Part shown: positions 9,597 through 17,926 of the stretch, in pieces
How the letters are laid out: each line of letters opens with the position of its first letter
How positions within the stretch are numbered: the stretch's first letter is position 1
Assembly (NCBI GenBank): GCA_009773665.1
Contig: WSYE01000029.1
Location: 1 to 52,540 of the forward strand
Direction: 5' to 3'
Origin: Desulfovibrionaceae bacterium
GTDB taxonomy: Bacteria > Desulfobacterota > Desulfovibrionia > Desulfovibrionales > Desulfovibrionaceae
Length of the DNA stretch: 52,540 nt
Program-made: the position numbers and the translations under genes
The notes under the pieces: generated by a model
Database searches by the model: none
What the model was told of the DNA's origin: nothing
What the model saw: the letters and a program-made list of their open reading frames with translations, nothing else

Positions 9597-10463
9597 TCAT
9601 AAAGATTTTTTGTCGCGAAGTATAGGCTTTTTTGCCCCTGCTTTTTCCAGGGTCTGCTTGATCTCCGCATCGGTTCCCTTCACCTGGACGATGACCCGGT
9701 ACAGGGTTTTCCCATCCACTTTAGCCTCCTCCACGGAGGCTTTCACGCCCTTCTTGGCCAGACGGTCCACCTCGGCCTGGGCCTGGGACTGCTTGTCCAG
9801 GGCGGCGACCTGGTAGGTAGCCTGGATTTTTGGCGATTTCGTGTCTTTTGCGGCCTTGGCGTCCTTGGAGTCCTTCGAATCCTTGGCCGCTTTGGGGTCC
9901 TTGGGGTCCTTGGGATCTGAGGGCTTGGCCGGATCAGCCTTGGGCGTCTTGCGGTCCGGCTGGGCCGGGGACGTGGCCACCTGGCCCTTGGGCAGGGGGG
10001 CCGGGGTCTTCTCCAGCGACGTTGTGGGAACCGTCGCACCTGCTGAACCGGGCGCTCCAGCAGTCGGAGCCAGCGAGTTCACGGGCGCGGAGCCTCCCTG
10101 AAGCGTTGCGGCACCGGGCGCGTCACCGGGCTTCTTGGCGGAGTCCACGGTGACGGTTTCCTGAGGCTTCCTGCCCTGGAGGGTGTCCTGGAACTGGAGG
10201 TCTTCGGGTTTGAGCACCGTGGGCGGCTCCCGATTCTCCTGCTGCGCGGAGGGCGCCGTGGAGGGCATGATCTGCGCCACCTGGGGGACGGCGTTTTCCG
10301 GCTTGTAGCCGCGCCCGACCAGCACCCCCAGGATGAACACCCACACAATGCCAAGCACCCCCACCACAACCACGGAGATAAGTCCGGGGCCGGTGAACTC
10401 GAAGCTGAATTTCCGGGGGCCTTCAGGAGGCTTGCTGACGTTGAAGCGGTCCACGACCTTCAT
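9597..10463 (-). CDS. SPOR-domain membrane protein
   Basis: 288-residue single-pass protein. A short cytoplasmic head is followed by a membrane helix at about residues 27-50. Next comes a long Pro/Ala/Lys-rich low-complexity region with repeated KDPKD, KDSKD and KDAK units (about 180-210). A C-terminal SPOR-like domain spans about 212-288. SPOR domains bind denuded glycan strands of septal peptidoglycan, so a role at the division site is likely by family. The KDxKD tract makes the C-terminal half strongly charged. It lies between argS and pdaD on one strand and may share their transcript. Confidence 0.85.
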   Translation of the reverse strand: MKVVDRFNVSKPPEGPRKFSFEFTGPGLISVVVVGVLGIVWVFILGVLVGRGYKPENAVPQVAQIMPSTAPSAQQENREPPTVLKPEDLQFQDTLQGRKPQETVTVDSAKKPGDAPGAATLQGGSAPVNSLAPTAGAPGSAGATVPTTSLEKTPAPLPKGQVATSPAQPDRKTPKADPAKPSDPKDPKDPKAAKDSKDSKDAKAAKDTKSPKIQATYQVAALDKQSQAQAEVDRLAKKGVKASVEEAKVDGKTLYRVIVQVKGTDAEIKQTLEKAGAKKPILRDKKSL

Positions 10464-10572
10464 GCGGTTCTCCGGCTGAGGCGGCGTTGCGGCCCGTCGT
10501 CACCCCGAATGCGCGGATGGTGGCGGGCCGCCGTAAATGGTGACGATAGTATTATAACGCCCGGATAAGACG

Positions 10573-12228
10573 CTACATCTTTTCCGGGGCGCTCACTCCC
10601 AACAGCTCCAGCCCGCTTCGGACCACCTCGCCCACTGCCGCAAGCATGAGCATGCGGGCGCGCATGAGGTCCTCGTCTGGCGCGGCCAGCACGGGGTTGG
10701 CCGAATAGTACCGGTGCAGCAGGCCCGCCAGTTCGCGCAGGTAGAAGCTGACCACATGGGGGCTCAGCGTCTGCGCGGCATTGGCCAGCGTGTCGGGATA
10801 CTGCTCCATGAGGCGCATCAGGTCAAGGTCCTCAGGGGTGTCCAACTGGGCCAGCAATGCCTGGGAACACTCCGGCATGGCCACGCCGCGCTCGGCGGCC
10901 TTGGCGAACAGCGAACAGATGCGGGCGTGGGCGTACTGCACGTAGTACACCGGGTTGTCCATGGACTGCTGCTTGACCAGATCGAGGTCGAAGTCCAGGT
11001 GGCTGTCGGATTTGCGCGAGAGGAACATGAAGCGGGCCGCGTCCACGCCCACCTCGGCGCACACGTCGGACAGGGTCTCGAACTGCCCGGCGCGGGTGGA
11101 CATGGCGATCTGCTCACCGCCGCGCAGGAGATTCACCAGCTGCACCAGGATGACCTTGAGGTCGTCTGCGTCGCGGCCCAGAGCCTGGACAGCGGCCTTC
11201 ATGCGCGGGACGTAGCCGTGATGGTCTGCGCCCCAGATGTCCACGACGGTGTTGAAGCCGCGCGCGTACTTGTCGGCATGGTAGGCGATGTCCGAGGCGA
11301 AGTAGGTCAGCTCACCGGTGGATTTGCGCAGCACGCGGTTCTTGTCGTCGCCGTAGCGGGTGGTGTCCATCCAGGCCGCGCCTTCTTCTTCGTAGGCCAG
11401 CCCGCGCGACTTCAGGTCCTCAAGGGTGCGCTCAACGGCACCGGCGGCCACCAGGGACTTCTCCGAAAACCACACCTGATGCTCCACGCGGAAATCGGCC
11501 AGATCCTTCTGGATGCCAGCCAGGATGGACTTCATTCCGTACTCGTAGCAGATGTCCTGGCCCTCTGCCGGGGGCAGGTCGCACAGGGCGCTGCCCTTGA
11601 GGGTGAGGAGCTCGCGCGCCAGATCGATGATGTATTCGCCCTTGTACCAGTCCTCGGGATAGGCCACGGGCTTCTTCAGAAGTTCCAGGCAGCGCACCCA
11701 GATGGATTCGCCCAGAAGGCGCATCTGGCGGCCAGCGTCGTTGATGTAGTATTCGGTGGAGACTTCGTAATCCATGGCCCGCAGGATGCGCGCCACGCAG
11801 TCGCCCACGGCCGCGCCGCGTCCGTGCCCGATGTGCAGGGGGCCGGTGGGGTTGGCGGACACGAACTCCACTTGCACCTTGCGGCCCCGGCCCAGGTTGA
11901 ACTTGCCGAAGCACTGTTTGACTTCCAGCACCTCTTCCACGGTCTTCTGCCAGAAGGCCGGAGCGAAGGTGACGTTCAAAAAGCCCGGTCCGGCGACTTC
12001 CACTTTGGACAGGGCGGGGTCGGCGGCCAGAAGATCCTTCTTCAGTTCTTCGGCCAGATCGCGGGGCTTCATGCCGAGCTTGCCCGCCGTGAGCATGGCT
12101 ACGTTGCAGGCCATGTCGCCGAACTGTTTGTCCTTGGGGGGCTCGATGGTGGCCTTGTCGGGCCAGGCGGCCCCTTTCTTTTCCAGGATGGAGCCCAGGA
12201 GGCTCCGCAGATGAGTCAACGCGCGCAT
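10573..12228 (-). CDS. argS: Arginyl-tRNA synthetase
   Basis: 551-residue class I aminoacyl-tRNA synthetase charging tRNA-Arg. The HIGH signature is intact at 132-135 within a [16 protein letters not shown] stretch. The N-terminal Add-1 domain, the [14 protein letters not shown] region and the C-terminal helical anticodon-binding domain ending [13 protein letters not shown] are all present. A canonical KMSKS is not seen, as is usual for this enzyme; an MSTRAG stretch occupies the equivalent place. Downstream on the same strand are a SPOR protein and pdaD, so arginine charging and arginine decarboxylation are encoded close together. Confidence 0.97.
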   Translation of the reverse strand: MRALTHLRSLLGSILEKKGAAWPDKATIEPPKDKQFGDMACNVAMLTAGKLGMKPRDLAEELKKDLLAADPALSKVEVAGPGFLNVTFAPAFWQKTVEEVLEVKQCFGKFNLGRGRKVQVEFVSANPTGPLHIGHGRGAAVGDCVARILRAMDYEVSTEYYINDAGRQMRLLGESIWVRCLELLKKPVAYPEDWYKGEYIIDLARELLTLKGSALCDLPPAEGQDICYEYGMKSILAGIQKDLADFRVEHQVWFSEKSLVAAGAVERTLEDLKSRGLAYEEEGAAWMDTTRYGDDKNRVLRKSTGELTYFASDIAYHADKYARGFNTVVDIWGADHHGYVPRMKAAVQALGRDADDLKVILVQLVNLLRGGEQIAMSTRAGQFETLSDVCAEVGVDAARFMFLSRKSDSHLDFDLDLVKQQSMDNPVYYVQYAHARICSLFAKAAERGVAMPECSQALLAQLDTPEDLDLMRLMEQYPDTLANAAQTLSPHVVSFYLRELAGLLHRYYSANPVLAAPDEDLMRARMLMLAAVGEVVRSGLELLGVSAPEKM

Positions 12229-12315
12229 GATGTTCAGTCCCGCTTGCTTTTCTGAGCGATTATATCCTGCCGCAACACATGTCCGGCAAACTTGCCAAGC
12301 CCCCTATATGGGTTT

Positions 12316-12424
12316 CCAAAGGGCGGAGCCCTTTGGCCGCCGGAGGCTTCTTAAGCGATAGAAAAATCAAGTTCCGTCGGACGGTCTGGGGCTCTCACCC
12401 CGTCCGCCGCCGGAGGCTTCCTAA
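12316..12424 (-). repeat. Hairpin repeat region between fabD and argS
   Basis: 12316-12336 is a perfect hairpin (stem CCAAAGGGC, loop GGA) sharing the GGGC-GGA-GCCC core with 171-183. A direct repeat CCGCCGGAGGCTTC follows it at 12337 and recurs at 12407. Between the two copies lies a second GC hairpin (GGGG/CCCC with GGAC/GTCC). The block sits downstream of fabD and may end its transcript. That function is inferred. Confidence 0.6.
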
Positions 12425-12442
12425 ACGGCAGCATGTCCCGCG

Positions 12443-13396
12443 CTAGGGCAGCGCGAAGGCGTCGGCGGCCTCTTTCGTGGCCACGTTCACAGCCACGGCG
12501 TCGTCCTTGCCGTCCAGGTTGGGCTTGACCATCTTGGTCAAAACGCCCTTGGGGCCGATCTCCACGAAGGTCCGGGCTCCGGCTTCGTACAGGGCGGCCA
12601 TGGTGTCGATCCAGCGCACCGAGGAGGTCATCTGGCGCGACAAAAGCCCGAGCAGCTTGTCCGGGTCGGCCTCGCCCTGGCCGGTGACGTTGGCGAAAAC
12701 CGGCACGGACGGGGCGCGCCAGTCGGCCTTCTTGAGGACCTTTTCGATCTCGGCAGCGGGCTCGGCCATGAGGGGAGAGTGGAACGCGCCGCTTACGGCC
12801 AGGGGGATGGCCCGGCCCTTCACTTCCTTGCACAGCCCGGCGGCCTGGTCCACGGCGTCCTTGCGGCCAGAGATCACGTACTGGCCGGGGGTGTTGTAGT
12901 TGGCCACGATGAGCGTTCCGCCGGTAGCCTCGGCGGCCTTGGCCACGATGGCTTCCACGTTCTCCAGGGAAACCTTGAGGATGGCAGCCATGGCGCCCTC
13001 GTCAGTGCCCTTGCCGCCCGCTTCGGCCATGAGCCTGCCGCGCAGGCTGACCAGATCCAGCACCTGCCGGATGGGCAGCGCCTCGGATGCGGCCAGAGCG
13101 GCATACTCACCCAGGCTGTGTCCGGCCATGCCCATGGGGGCGATGCGGGGTTTCACAGCCTGCCACAGGTTCAGGGTGGTGACAGTCATGGCGGGCTGGA
13201 GGTTGCGGGTGTCGGCCATGGAGGCGTCGTCGCCGTCCCAATATATATTGCGAAGCGGGAGGCCGGAGATTTTCTCGGCCAGCTTCCAGAGATCCATGGC
13301 GTCGGCGCTGGCCTCGGCCAGATCGCGGCCCATGCCTTTTTCCTGGGAACCCTGGCCGGGGAAAAGCACGGCCACGGTGTGAGCGTTCGTGGTCAC
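12443..13396 (-). CDS. fabD: Malonyl-CoA:ACP transacylase
   Basis: 317-residue FabD, which loads malonyl groups onto acyl carrier protein for fatty-acid synthesis. GQGSQ is near the N-terminus. The nucleophile is Ser94 in GHSLGEY and the catalytic His206 is in GAFHSPLM. Also present are the QP region at about 67-68 and a VANYNTPGQYVISG stretch. The start is a GTG with AAGGAG nine bases upstream. An upstream in-frame reading would overlap the divergent rsmG start and was rejected. No other fab gene is adjacent. A hairpin repeat region follows the stop. Confidence 0.95.
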   Translation of the reverse strand: MTTNAHTVAVLFPGQGSQEKGMGRDLAEASADAMDLWKLAEKISGLPLRNIYWDGDDASMADTRNLQPAMTVTTLNLWQAVKPRIAPMGMAGHSLGEYAALAASEALPIRQVLDLVSLRGRLMAEAGGKGTDEGAMAAILKVSLENVEAIVAKAAEATGGTLIVANYNTPGQYVISGRKDAVDQAAGLCKEVKGRAIPLAVSGAFHSPLMAEPAAEIEKVLKKADWRAPSVPVFANVTGQGEADPDKLLGLLSRQMTSSVRWIDTMAALYEAGARTFVEIGPKGVLTKMVKPNLDGKDDAVAVNVATKEAADAFALP

Positions 13397-13439
13397 GGGT
13401 GAAGGCTCCTTGCAAGGTGGGATTGTCGTTTCCGCCGCG

Positions 13440-13483
13440 TTGGTAGAGCATCCTTTGACGGGCGTCAATTCTTGGGCCATACC
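13440..13483. promoter_or_regulatory. Palindrome and candidate divergent promoters, fabD/rsmG
   Basis: TTGACG-GG-CGTCAA at 13455-13468 is a perfect 6+6 inverted repeat. Each arm could be a -35 box for one of the two divergent genes. On the plus strand CATACC follows at 17-base spacing (13478-13483). On the minus strand TACCAA lies at 17-base spacing (complement of 13440-13445). The -10 matches are only partial, so this is a prediction. Confidence 0.35.
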
Positions 13484-13490
13484 GCGACCC

Positions 13491-14156
13491 ATGACAACTG
13501 GCAATCCCACACCTGAAAATGTCGCCCGCGCCGCCCTGGCACTGGGCCGTGAGCAGACCCCCGAGCAGGCCGCAGGGCTGGCCGCGTACCTGGGGCTCCT
13601 GGAATCCTGGAACCGCAAGACAAATCTGGTGGGGCCGCGCGCCTGGCCGGAGATGCTCTCGGAGCTGGTGGCGGACAGCTGGCATCTGGCGGACCTGCTG
13701 GAGTCGCTCGACCTGCCGGACGACTGCGTGACGTTTGACTTCGGAGCCGGTGCGGGCATTCCGGGGTTGCCGCTTCGCGTGTTCTGGAAGACCGGGCGCT
13801 ACGTGATGATAGAGCCCAGAGCCAAGCGGGCGGGATTTCTGCGCCAGTGCGCGGCCATGATGCGCCTTACGGGGACTGAGGTGTTCGAGGGACGCGCAGA
13901 AGACGTGCGCGAAAAGGCAGACGTGTGCCTGTCGCGGGCGTTTCAGCCCTGGCGGGAGTTCCTGGAGACGTCCAGGCTGTTTCTACGCGCAGGTGCGGAT
14001 TGCGGAAGAAAATCTGCGGTGGTGGTGTTCTCGAACGAGGCGCAGCCGGAGGCGGCAGTGCCGGAAGGCTTCGGGGCGGCGGCTGTTACCACCTACCCCA
14101 GCCGTGGGAAAACGGGCTATTTCTGGGTGTTCCCGCCGAGCATCTGCTCCAGCTGA
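13491..14156 (+). CDS. rsmG: 16S rRNA G527 N7-methyltransferase
   Basis: 221-residue RsmG (GidB), a SAM-dependent methyltransferase acting on 16S rRNA. The N-terminal LLESWNRKTNLVGPR block is typical. The SAM motif FDFGAGAGIPGLPL is at 83-96, followed by a Glu in MIEPRAKRAGFLRQ. The later SRAFQPWREFL and the GKTGYFWVFP end complete the family pattern. The chosen ATG has no obvious Shine-Dalgarno, and an upstream in-frame reading overlaps fabD. The 3' end overlaps a convergent small ORF by 40 bases. The last residues, ICSS, are unusual. Confidence 0.92.
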   Translation: MTTGNPTPENVARAALALGREQTPEQAAGLAAYLGLLESWNRKTNLVGPRAWPEMLSELVADSWHLADLLESLDLPDDCVTFDFGAGAGIPGLPLRVFWKTGRYVMIEPRAKRAGFLRQCAAMMRLTGTEVFEGRAEDVREKADVCLSRAFQPWREFLETSRLFLRAGADCGRKSAVVVFSNEAQPEAAVPEGFGAAAVTTYPSRGKTGYFWVFPPSICSS

Positions 14157-14338
14157 CCTTTGAAGATGAGCTTTGTGGCCTGTTCGTCGGCAATGTCGGC
14201 CAGATCCATCAGCTTTTCCAGGAATTCGAGGATGGCCATACGCTTTTCCTCGTCCGCGAACTCGAAATCCTGCTCCAGGTCGCCGGAGGCGAAGTAGGCC
14301 TCCAGCTTCTCCAGGTAGGCGTGGTCCAGAAGCGCCAA
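14117..14338 (-). CDS. Small acidic hypothetical protein
   Basis: 73-residue, Leu/Glu/Asp-rich, probably all-helical protein with no family I recognise. It begins 28 bases after the stop of the nitronate monooxygenase-like gene and would be its operon partner. The start shown is a TTG, and no clear ribosome site is visible, so the true start is uncertain. It overlaps the end of convergent rsmG by 40 bases. The residue pattern (FADEEKRMAILEFLEKLMDL) looks protein-like rather than a shadow, which is why it is kept. Confidence 0.5.
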   Translation of the reverse strand: MALLDHAYLEKLEAYFASGDLEQDFEFADEEKRMAILEFLEKLMDLADIADEQATKLIFKGQLEQMLGGNTQK

Positions 14339-14366
14339 GGCGTCTCGTCGGGAGCGCGGGGAAACC

Positions 14367-15458
14367 CTACGCTACCGCCTCCAGGGCCAGGGCCGCGTCG
14401 TACTGCGCTTCCAGGCTGTCCATCAGCTGCCTGACCGAGATGATCTCCTCCACGCGCCAGGCGTTCTGACCGGCGAAGGCGAAGCCGTGGGAGAGGTTGC
14501 CCTTCTTGGCGTTCATCAGGGCCATCATGATGCAGTAGGGCGTGGTTTTGTGGTCGCAGGAGTGCACGCAGTTGAAGGGGCAGGTCTTGGGGTGGCGTTC
14601 GCCGCGCGCGGCTTCTTCCAGAAAGGTGTTGGCGATTGCCCTGCCGGGCAGCCCCACCGGGCTCTGGATGATGACAATGTCCTTCTCTTTGGCCTTCAGG
14701 TAGGTCTGCTTGAAGGCGTCGTCCGCGTCGCATTCGTGGGTGGCCACGAAGCGGGTGCCCATCTGGACTCCGGCAGCGCCCATGCGCAGGTACTTGAGGA
14801 TGTCCGCGCCGGTGTAGACGCCGCCCCCCGCGATCACCGGAATGGGGCCGCCGCCTGGGGCGGTGTAGGGCTTCACTGCCTCGATGACTTCGGGGACCAC
14901 GGTCTCCAGGGAGTGCGCAGGGTCGGTAATCTGATCGCGCTTGAAGCCCAGGTGTCCGCCCGCCATGGGGCCTTCCACCACGAAGGCGTCGGGGACCCGG
15001 CCAAAGCGCGACAGCCACTTCTTGCACAGGATCACCGCCGCGCGGGCGGAGGAGACGATGGGGACAAGCTTGGTTTTCGCGCCCTCAGGCAGGTGGGCGG
15101 GCATGTCCAGGGGCAGGCCAGCACCGGAGAAGATGGCGTCGATGCCTTCCTTCACGGCGGTGGTCACGAGGTCCGCGTAGTTGGTCAGGGCCACCATGAT
15201 GTTGACCCCGACCGCGCCGGAGGTCTTGGCTCTGGTGGCGCGGATCTCGTCGCGCAGGGCCTCGTTGTTGGTCTCGATGAAATTGGTGGCATATCCGGGC
15301 CTGCCCATTCCGATGCCTGCGGCGGCGATGACGCCGATGCCGCCTGCTTCGGCAACCGCCGAAGCCAGCCCGGATAGGGATATGCCCACGCCCATGCCTC
15401 CCTGGACGATGGGGGTTCGGACAGTAAGGTCGCCAATACTGAGGGAAGGAAAGGGCAT
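14367..15458 (-). CDS. Nitronate monooxygenase / FabK-like FMN enzyme
   Basis: 363-residue TIM-barrel flavoprotein of the 2-nitropropane dioxygenase family. RTPIVQGGMGVGIS is at the N-terminus. GPMAGGHLG lies in the middle. IPVIAGGGVYTG and GAAGVQMGTRFVATHE form the FMN phosphate site. The C-terminal CPFNCVHSCDH adds a Cys-rich patch not found in classic family members. Nitronate oxidation or an enoyl-reductase-like reaction are both possible. The start has GGAG just upstream, and a longer reading with an extra N-terminus lacks one. A small ORF follows. Confidence 0.9.
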   Translation of the reverse strand: MPFPSLSIGDLTVRTPIVQGGMGVGISLSGLASAVAEAGGIGVIAAAGIGMGRPGYATNFIETNNEALRDEIRATRAKTSGAVGVNIMVALTNYADLVTTAVKEGIDAIFSGAGLPLDMPAHLPEGAKTKLVPIVSSARAAVILCKKWLSRFGRVPDAFVVEGPMAGGHLGFKRDQITDPAHSLETVVPEVIEAVKPYTAPGGGPIPVIAGGGVYTGADILKYLRMGAAGVQMGTRFVATHECDADDAFKQTYLKAKEKDIVIIQSPVGLPGRAIANTFLEEAARGERHPKTCPFNCVHSCDHKTTPYCIMMALMNAKKGNLSHGFAFAGQNAWRVEEIISVRQLMDSLEAQYDAALALEAVA

Positions 15459-15586
15459 GTCAGCTCCACGCGTTGAAAAGAAAGCTGCTCTCGCGACCGG
15501 GTCCGCTGTTCGCGATACCGTTTGGGCGAACGCGCTTGAAAACACGTTCCGCGAAAAAAGTCGAGGGGAGATTGCGGCCTAACCCC

Positions 15587-16057
15587 TCATGCATGGTGAT
15601 ACGGATGCCCCGCGAGGATGCTCATCCCCCGGAAAAGCTGCTCCAAAAGCACCACGCGCGCCAGTTCGTGCGGCAAAGTATACGGACCGAGGCTCATGCT
15701 TTCATCGAAACGTGTCCTGGCCTCGGGGCTGAAGCCGTAAGGGCCGCCGATGACGAAGCACGGCGCGCGGCCCGGATCGTCCAGCCATGTGGAAAGCTTC
15801 GCGGCCAACCCTTCGGAGCCGTAAGCCTTGCCCCCTACGTCCAACCCGACGACGCGGTCCTTGGGACCAAGCACGCCCAGGAGGTTCTGGCCCTCCTTGC
15901 GGCAGCGCAACACCGGGTCCCTGGCGTCCTTGGCGTCGCGCACCAGGGCGACGTCGCACCGCACGAAGCGTTCCAGGGCTTGGGTGTAGTGGCGGCAGGC
16001 CTCCACGGCCCAGGGGGCCTTCACGTCCCCGACAAAGACAAGCCGTATCCGATTCAT
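15587..16057 (-). CDS. rlmH: 23S rRNA pseudouridine-1915 N3-methyltransferase
   Basis: 156-residue SPOUT-class methyltransferase, the usual length for RlmH, which modifies the pseudouridine at position 1915 of helix 69 in 23S rRNA. The trefoil-knot SAM site shows as CFVIGGPYGFSPEA and SLGPYTLPHELARVVLLEQL. The C-terminus is GHPYHHA, as in the family. The start at MNRIRLVFVG matches family N-termini, though no strong ribosome site is visible. It is divergent from the DUF4390 gene at 16148. The gap to the next minus-strand gene is 128 bp. Confidence 0.95.
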   Translation of the reverse strand: MNRIRLVFVGDVKAPWAVEACRHYTQALERFVRCDVALVRDAKDARDPVLRCRKEGQNLLGVLGPKDRVVGLDVGGKAYGSEGLAAKLSTWLDDPGRAPCFVIGGPYGFSPEARTRFDESMSLGPYTLPHELARVVLLEQLFRGMSILAGHPYHHA

Positions 16058-16147
16058 TGCCGAAGCTACGCTATCCCCAGCCTTGGCAGTTGTCAAAGCC
16101 CTGGTCATGCTGTAGGCAATAATGGGCATTCGAGCCAAGGAACCCAC

Positions 16148-16702
16148 ATGCGCCGCGCGTTTTTCCTCATCCCATTCCTGTTCGCACTGGTCCTGCCCTG
16201 GCAGGCCCATGCCCAGCGCATCGGGCTCAGCAATTTGGTGGTGGACAACCAGGAGGGGCGCGTCAAAGTGCGCTACGGCGTGGACATAAAAGCCGTGGAC
16301 GCGGTGCGCGAGGCCCTCCAGGCTGGCGACACCCTGGCGCTGGAGTGCAAGGCCCGGTTGTCGCGCAAGCGGGACTATACCTGGAATACCCATGTGTCCG
16401 ATGCGGAAACGATCAGCCGCCTCACGCTGCACGAGGGCGGCCCCTTTGAGATCCTCCTCCCCGTGGGCAGGCAGGAGCGCTACCGGGGGCGCGACCTGGC
16501 GCTGGTGATGAAGGAGGCCTGGGGGGCGATGACCCTGGACCTGGGCTCCTGGGAGTCGCTGGAGCGGGGTGGTTCCTACTCCCTGACCCTGGAGATCAGG
16601 ATGGTCCGCCAGGACGTGTCCGAATGGCTCAAAGGCGCGCTGTTCTTCTGGAATTTTGATGCGGTTCCTCCGGTCAAGTATCAACTGGACTTTTCCTACT
16701 GA
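16148..16702 (+). CDS. DUF4390 exported protein
   Basis: 184-residue protein with a cleavable signal peptide (hydrophobic 5-18, then a WQAHAQ cleavage region). The mature part matches my memory of DUF4390: a beta-rich domain with LVVDNQEGRVKVRYGVD near the start and FFWNFDAVPPVKYQLDFSY at the end. Function is unknown. In proteobacteria the family often sits near signal-transduction or envelope genes. An AAGGAA lies upstream of the ATG. It is monocistronic here, followed by a 215-bp gap. Confidence 0.85.
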   Translation: MRRAFFLIPFLFALVLPWQAHAQRIGLSNLVVDNQEGRVKVRYGVDIKAVDAVREALQAGDTLALECKARLSRKRDYTWNTHVSDAETISRLTLHEGGPFEILLPVGRQERYRGRDLALVMKEAWGAMTLDLGSWESLERGGSYSLTLEIRMVRQDVSEWLKGALFFWNFDAVPPVKYQLDFSY

Positions 16703-16864
16703 TTTACTCTTCTTTGTCTTGCCAGTCATTCTTGTTTGTGCCCACATGGCTGCGGAGTTCGTGATACAATGCGATTCCTGGTCATCGTCCGGACCTGTCG
16801 GGAAACAAGATAGTCTTCTATCCGCCTGAAATATCGCCGATCGGGAATCTTTCTTCCGCAGACC

Positions 16865-16894
16865 TTGACCTTGTTGCTGGTTGTCACCTAGTCT
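16865..16894 (+). promoter_or_regulatory. Candidate sigma-70 promoter of the epimerase gene
   Basis: TTGACC (16865-16870) and TAGTCT (16889-16894) are 18 bases apart and sit shortly before the Shine-Dalgarno of the gene at 16918. Match quality is moderate. Nothing else is seen in the 16703-16917 gap. Confidence 0.35.
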
Positions 16895-16917
16895 GCTCAA
16901 TGTTGGAGGACCCTACA

Positions 16918-17841
16918 ATGGATGCAGACGCTCGGCGCGTGGTGGTGGCTGGCGGAAACGGCTTTATCGGCCGACCGCTCTGCCGCGCCCTGCTGGCCAG
17001 GGGATACCGGGTGAGCGTGCTCACCCGTGGAGTTGCCCGCCCAGCAGGGACAGGCACGCCTGAAATGCACACCTGGGACGGTCGCAGCGCGCAGGGCTGG
17101 GGGCACCTCGCGGATGGAGCCTTCGCGCTGGTGAATCTGGCCGGGGAGAGCATCGGCGACGGGCGCTGGACCCCGGAACGCAAACGCGCCATCCTGCAAA
17201 GCAGGGTCTTGGCTGGCGAAGCCATGACACAGGCCGTGGCCCAGGCTGCGGTAAAGCCGCAAGTGCTGGTCCAGGCGTCCGCCGTTGGCTATTACGGTGA
17301 CACAGGCCAGGACGCGGTGGACGAATCCTCGCCCCCTGGGAAGGGATTTCTGACGGAAGTATGCCTGCGCTGGGAGCAGTCCACCGGCTCGGTGGAGGAC
17401 ATGGGCGTGCGCCGCGTGGTGGCGCGCACCGGTCTGGTGCTCGGGCGTGGGGGTGGTGTGCTGCAGAAAATGCTCACTCCCTTCAAGATGTTTCTGGGCG
17501 GGCCGCTTGGCGACGGCAGCCAGGGGTTTCCCTGGATTCATGTGGACGACGAAGTTCGCGCCATGGTCTTCCTCATGGAGCGCGGGGACGCCGCCGGAGC
17601 CTTCAACCTCACAGCGCCTGAAACGGTATCCAATCTTGAATTTTGCAGGCGTCTTGGCGAGGCCATGTCCAGGCCCTGCGGCCTGGCAGCCCCAGCAGCC
17701 ATGCTCCGCCTTGCATTTGGAGAAATGGCCGACGAACTCCTGCTGACCGGTTGCCGAGCCTTCCCCAAGCGCCTCGTGGAGATGGGCTTCGACTTCAGCC
17801 ATCCCAGGCTGGGTCCGGCGCTCAAGGATTTGTTCGCGTAG
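16918..17841 (+). CDS. TIGR01777-family NAD-dependent epimerase-like protein
   Basis: 307-residue extended SDR related to E. coli YfcH and human SDR39U1. The NAD(P) motif GGNGFIG is near the N-terminus. Family-specific blocks are LVNLAGESIGDGRWTPERK, ASAVGYYGDTG and GFPWIHVDDEVRAMVFLME. A C-terminal DUF1731-like region ends MGFDFSHPRLGPALKDL. Substrate unknown. The ATG at 16918 is chosen over one at 16900 because GGAGG lies between them at the right spacing. Confidence 0.93.
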   Translation: MDADARRVVVAGGNGFIGRPLCRALLARGYRVSVLTRGVARPAGTGTPEMHTWDGRSAQGWGHLADGAFALVNLAGESIGDGRWTPERKRAILQSRVLAGEAMTQAVAQAAVKPQVLVQASAVGYYGDTGQDAVDESSPPGKGFLTEVCLRWEQSTGSVEDMGVRRVVARTGLVLGRGGGVLQKMLTPFKMFLGGPLGDGSQGFPWIHVDDEVRAMVFLMERGDAAGAFNLTAPETVSNLEFCRRLGEAMSRPCGLAAPAAMLRLAFGEMADELLLTGCRAFPKRLVEMGFDFSHPRLGPALKDLFA

Positions 17842-17926
17842 GCGGCCATTCCCGAGAGTGTCCGCCGGGGAATCTGACGTCCCGTACCGGGATGGTCCGT
17901 TCCCGAACACAACCTCTGGAGACGCA

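Noticed and set aside
10714-12255. 513-codon plus-strand reading opposite argS
   Set aside because: Shadow of a complete argS with an intact HIGH motif; composition typical of antisense frames.
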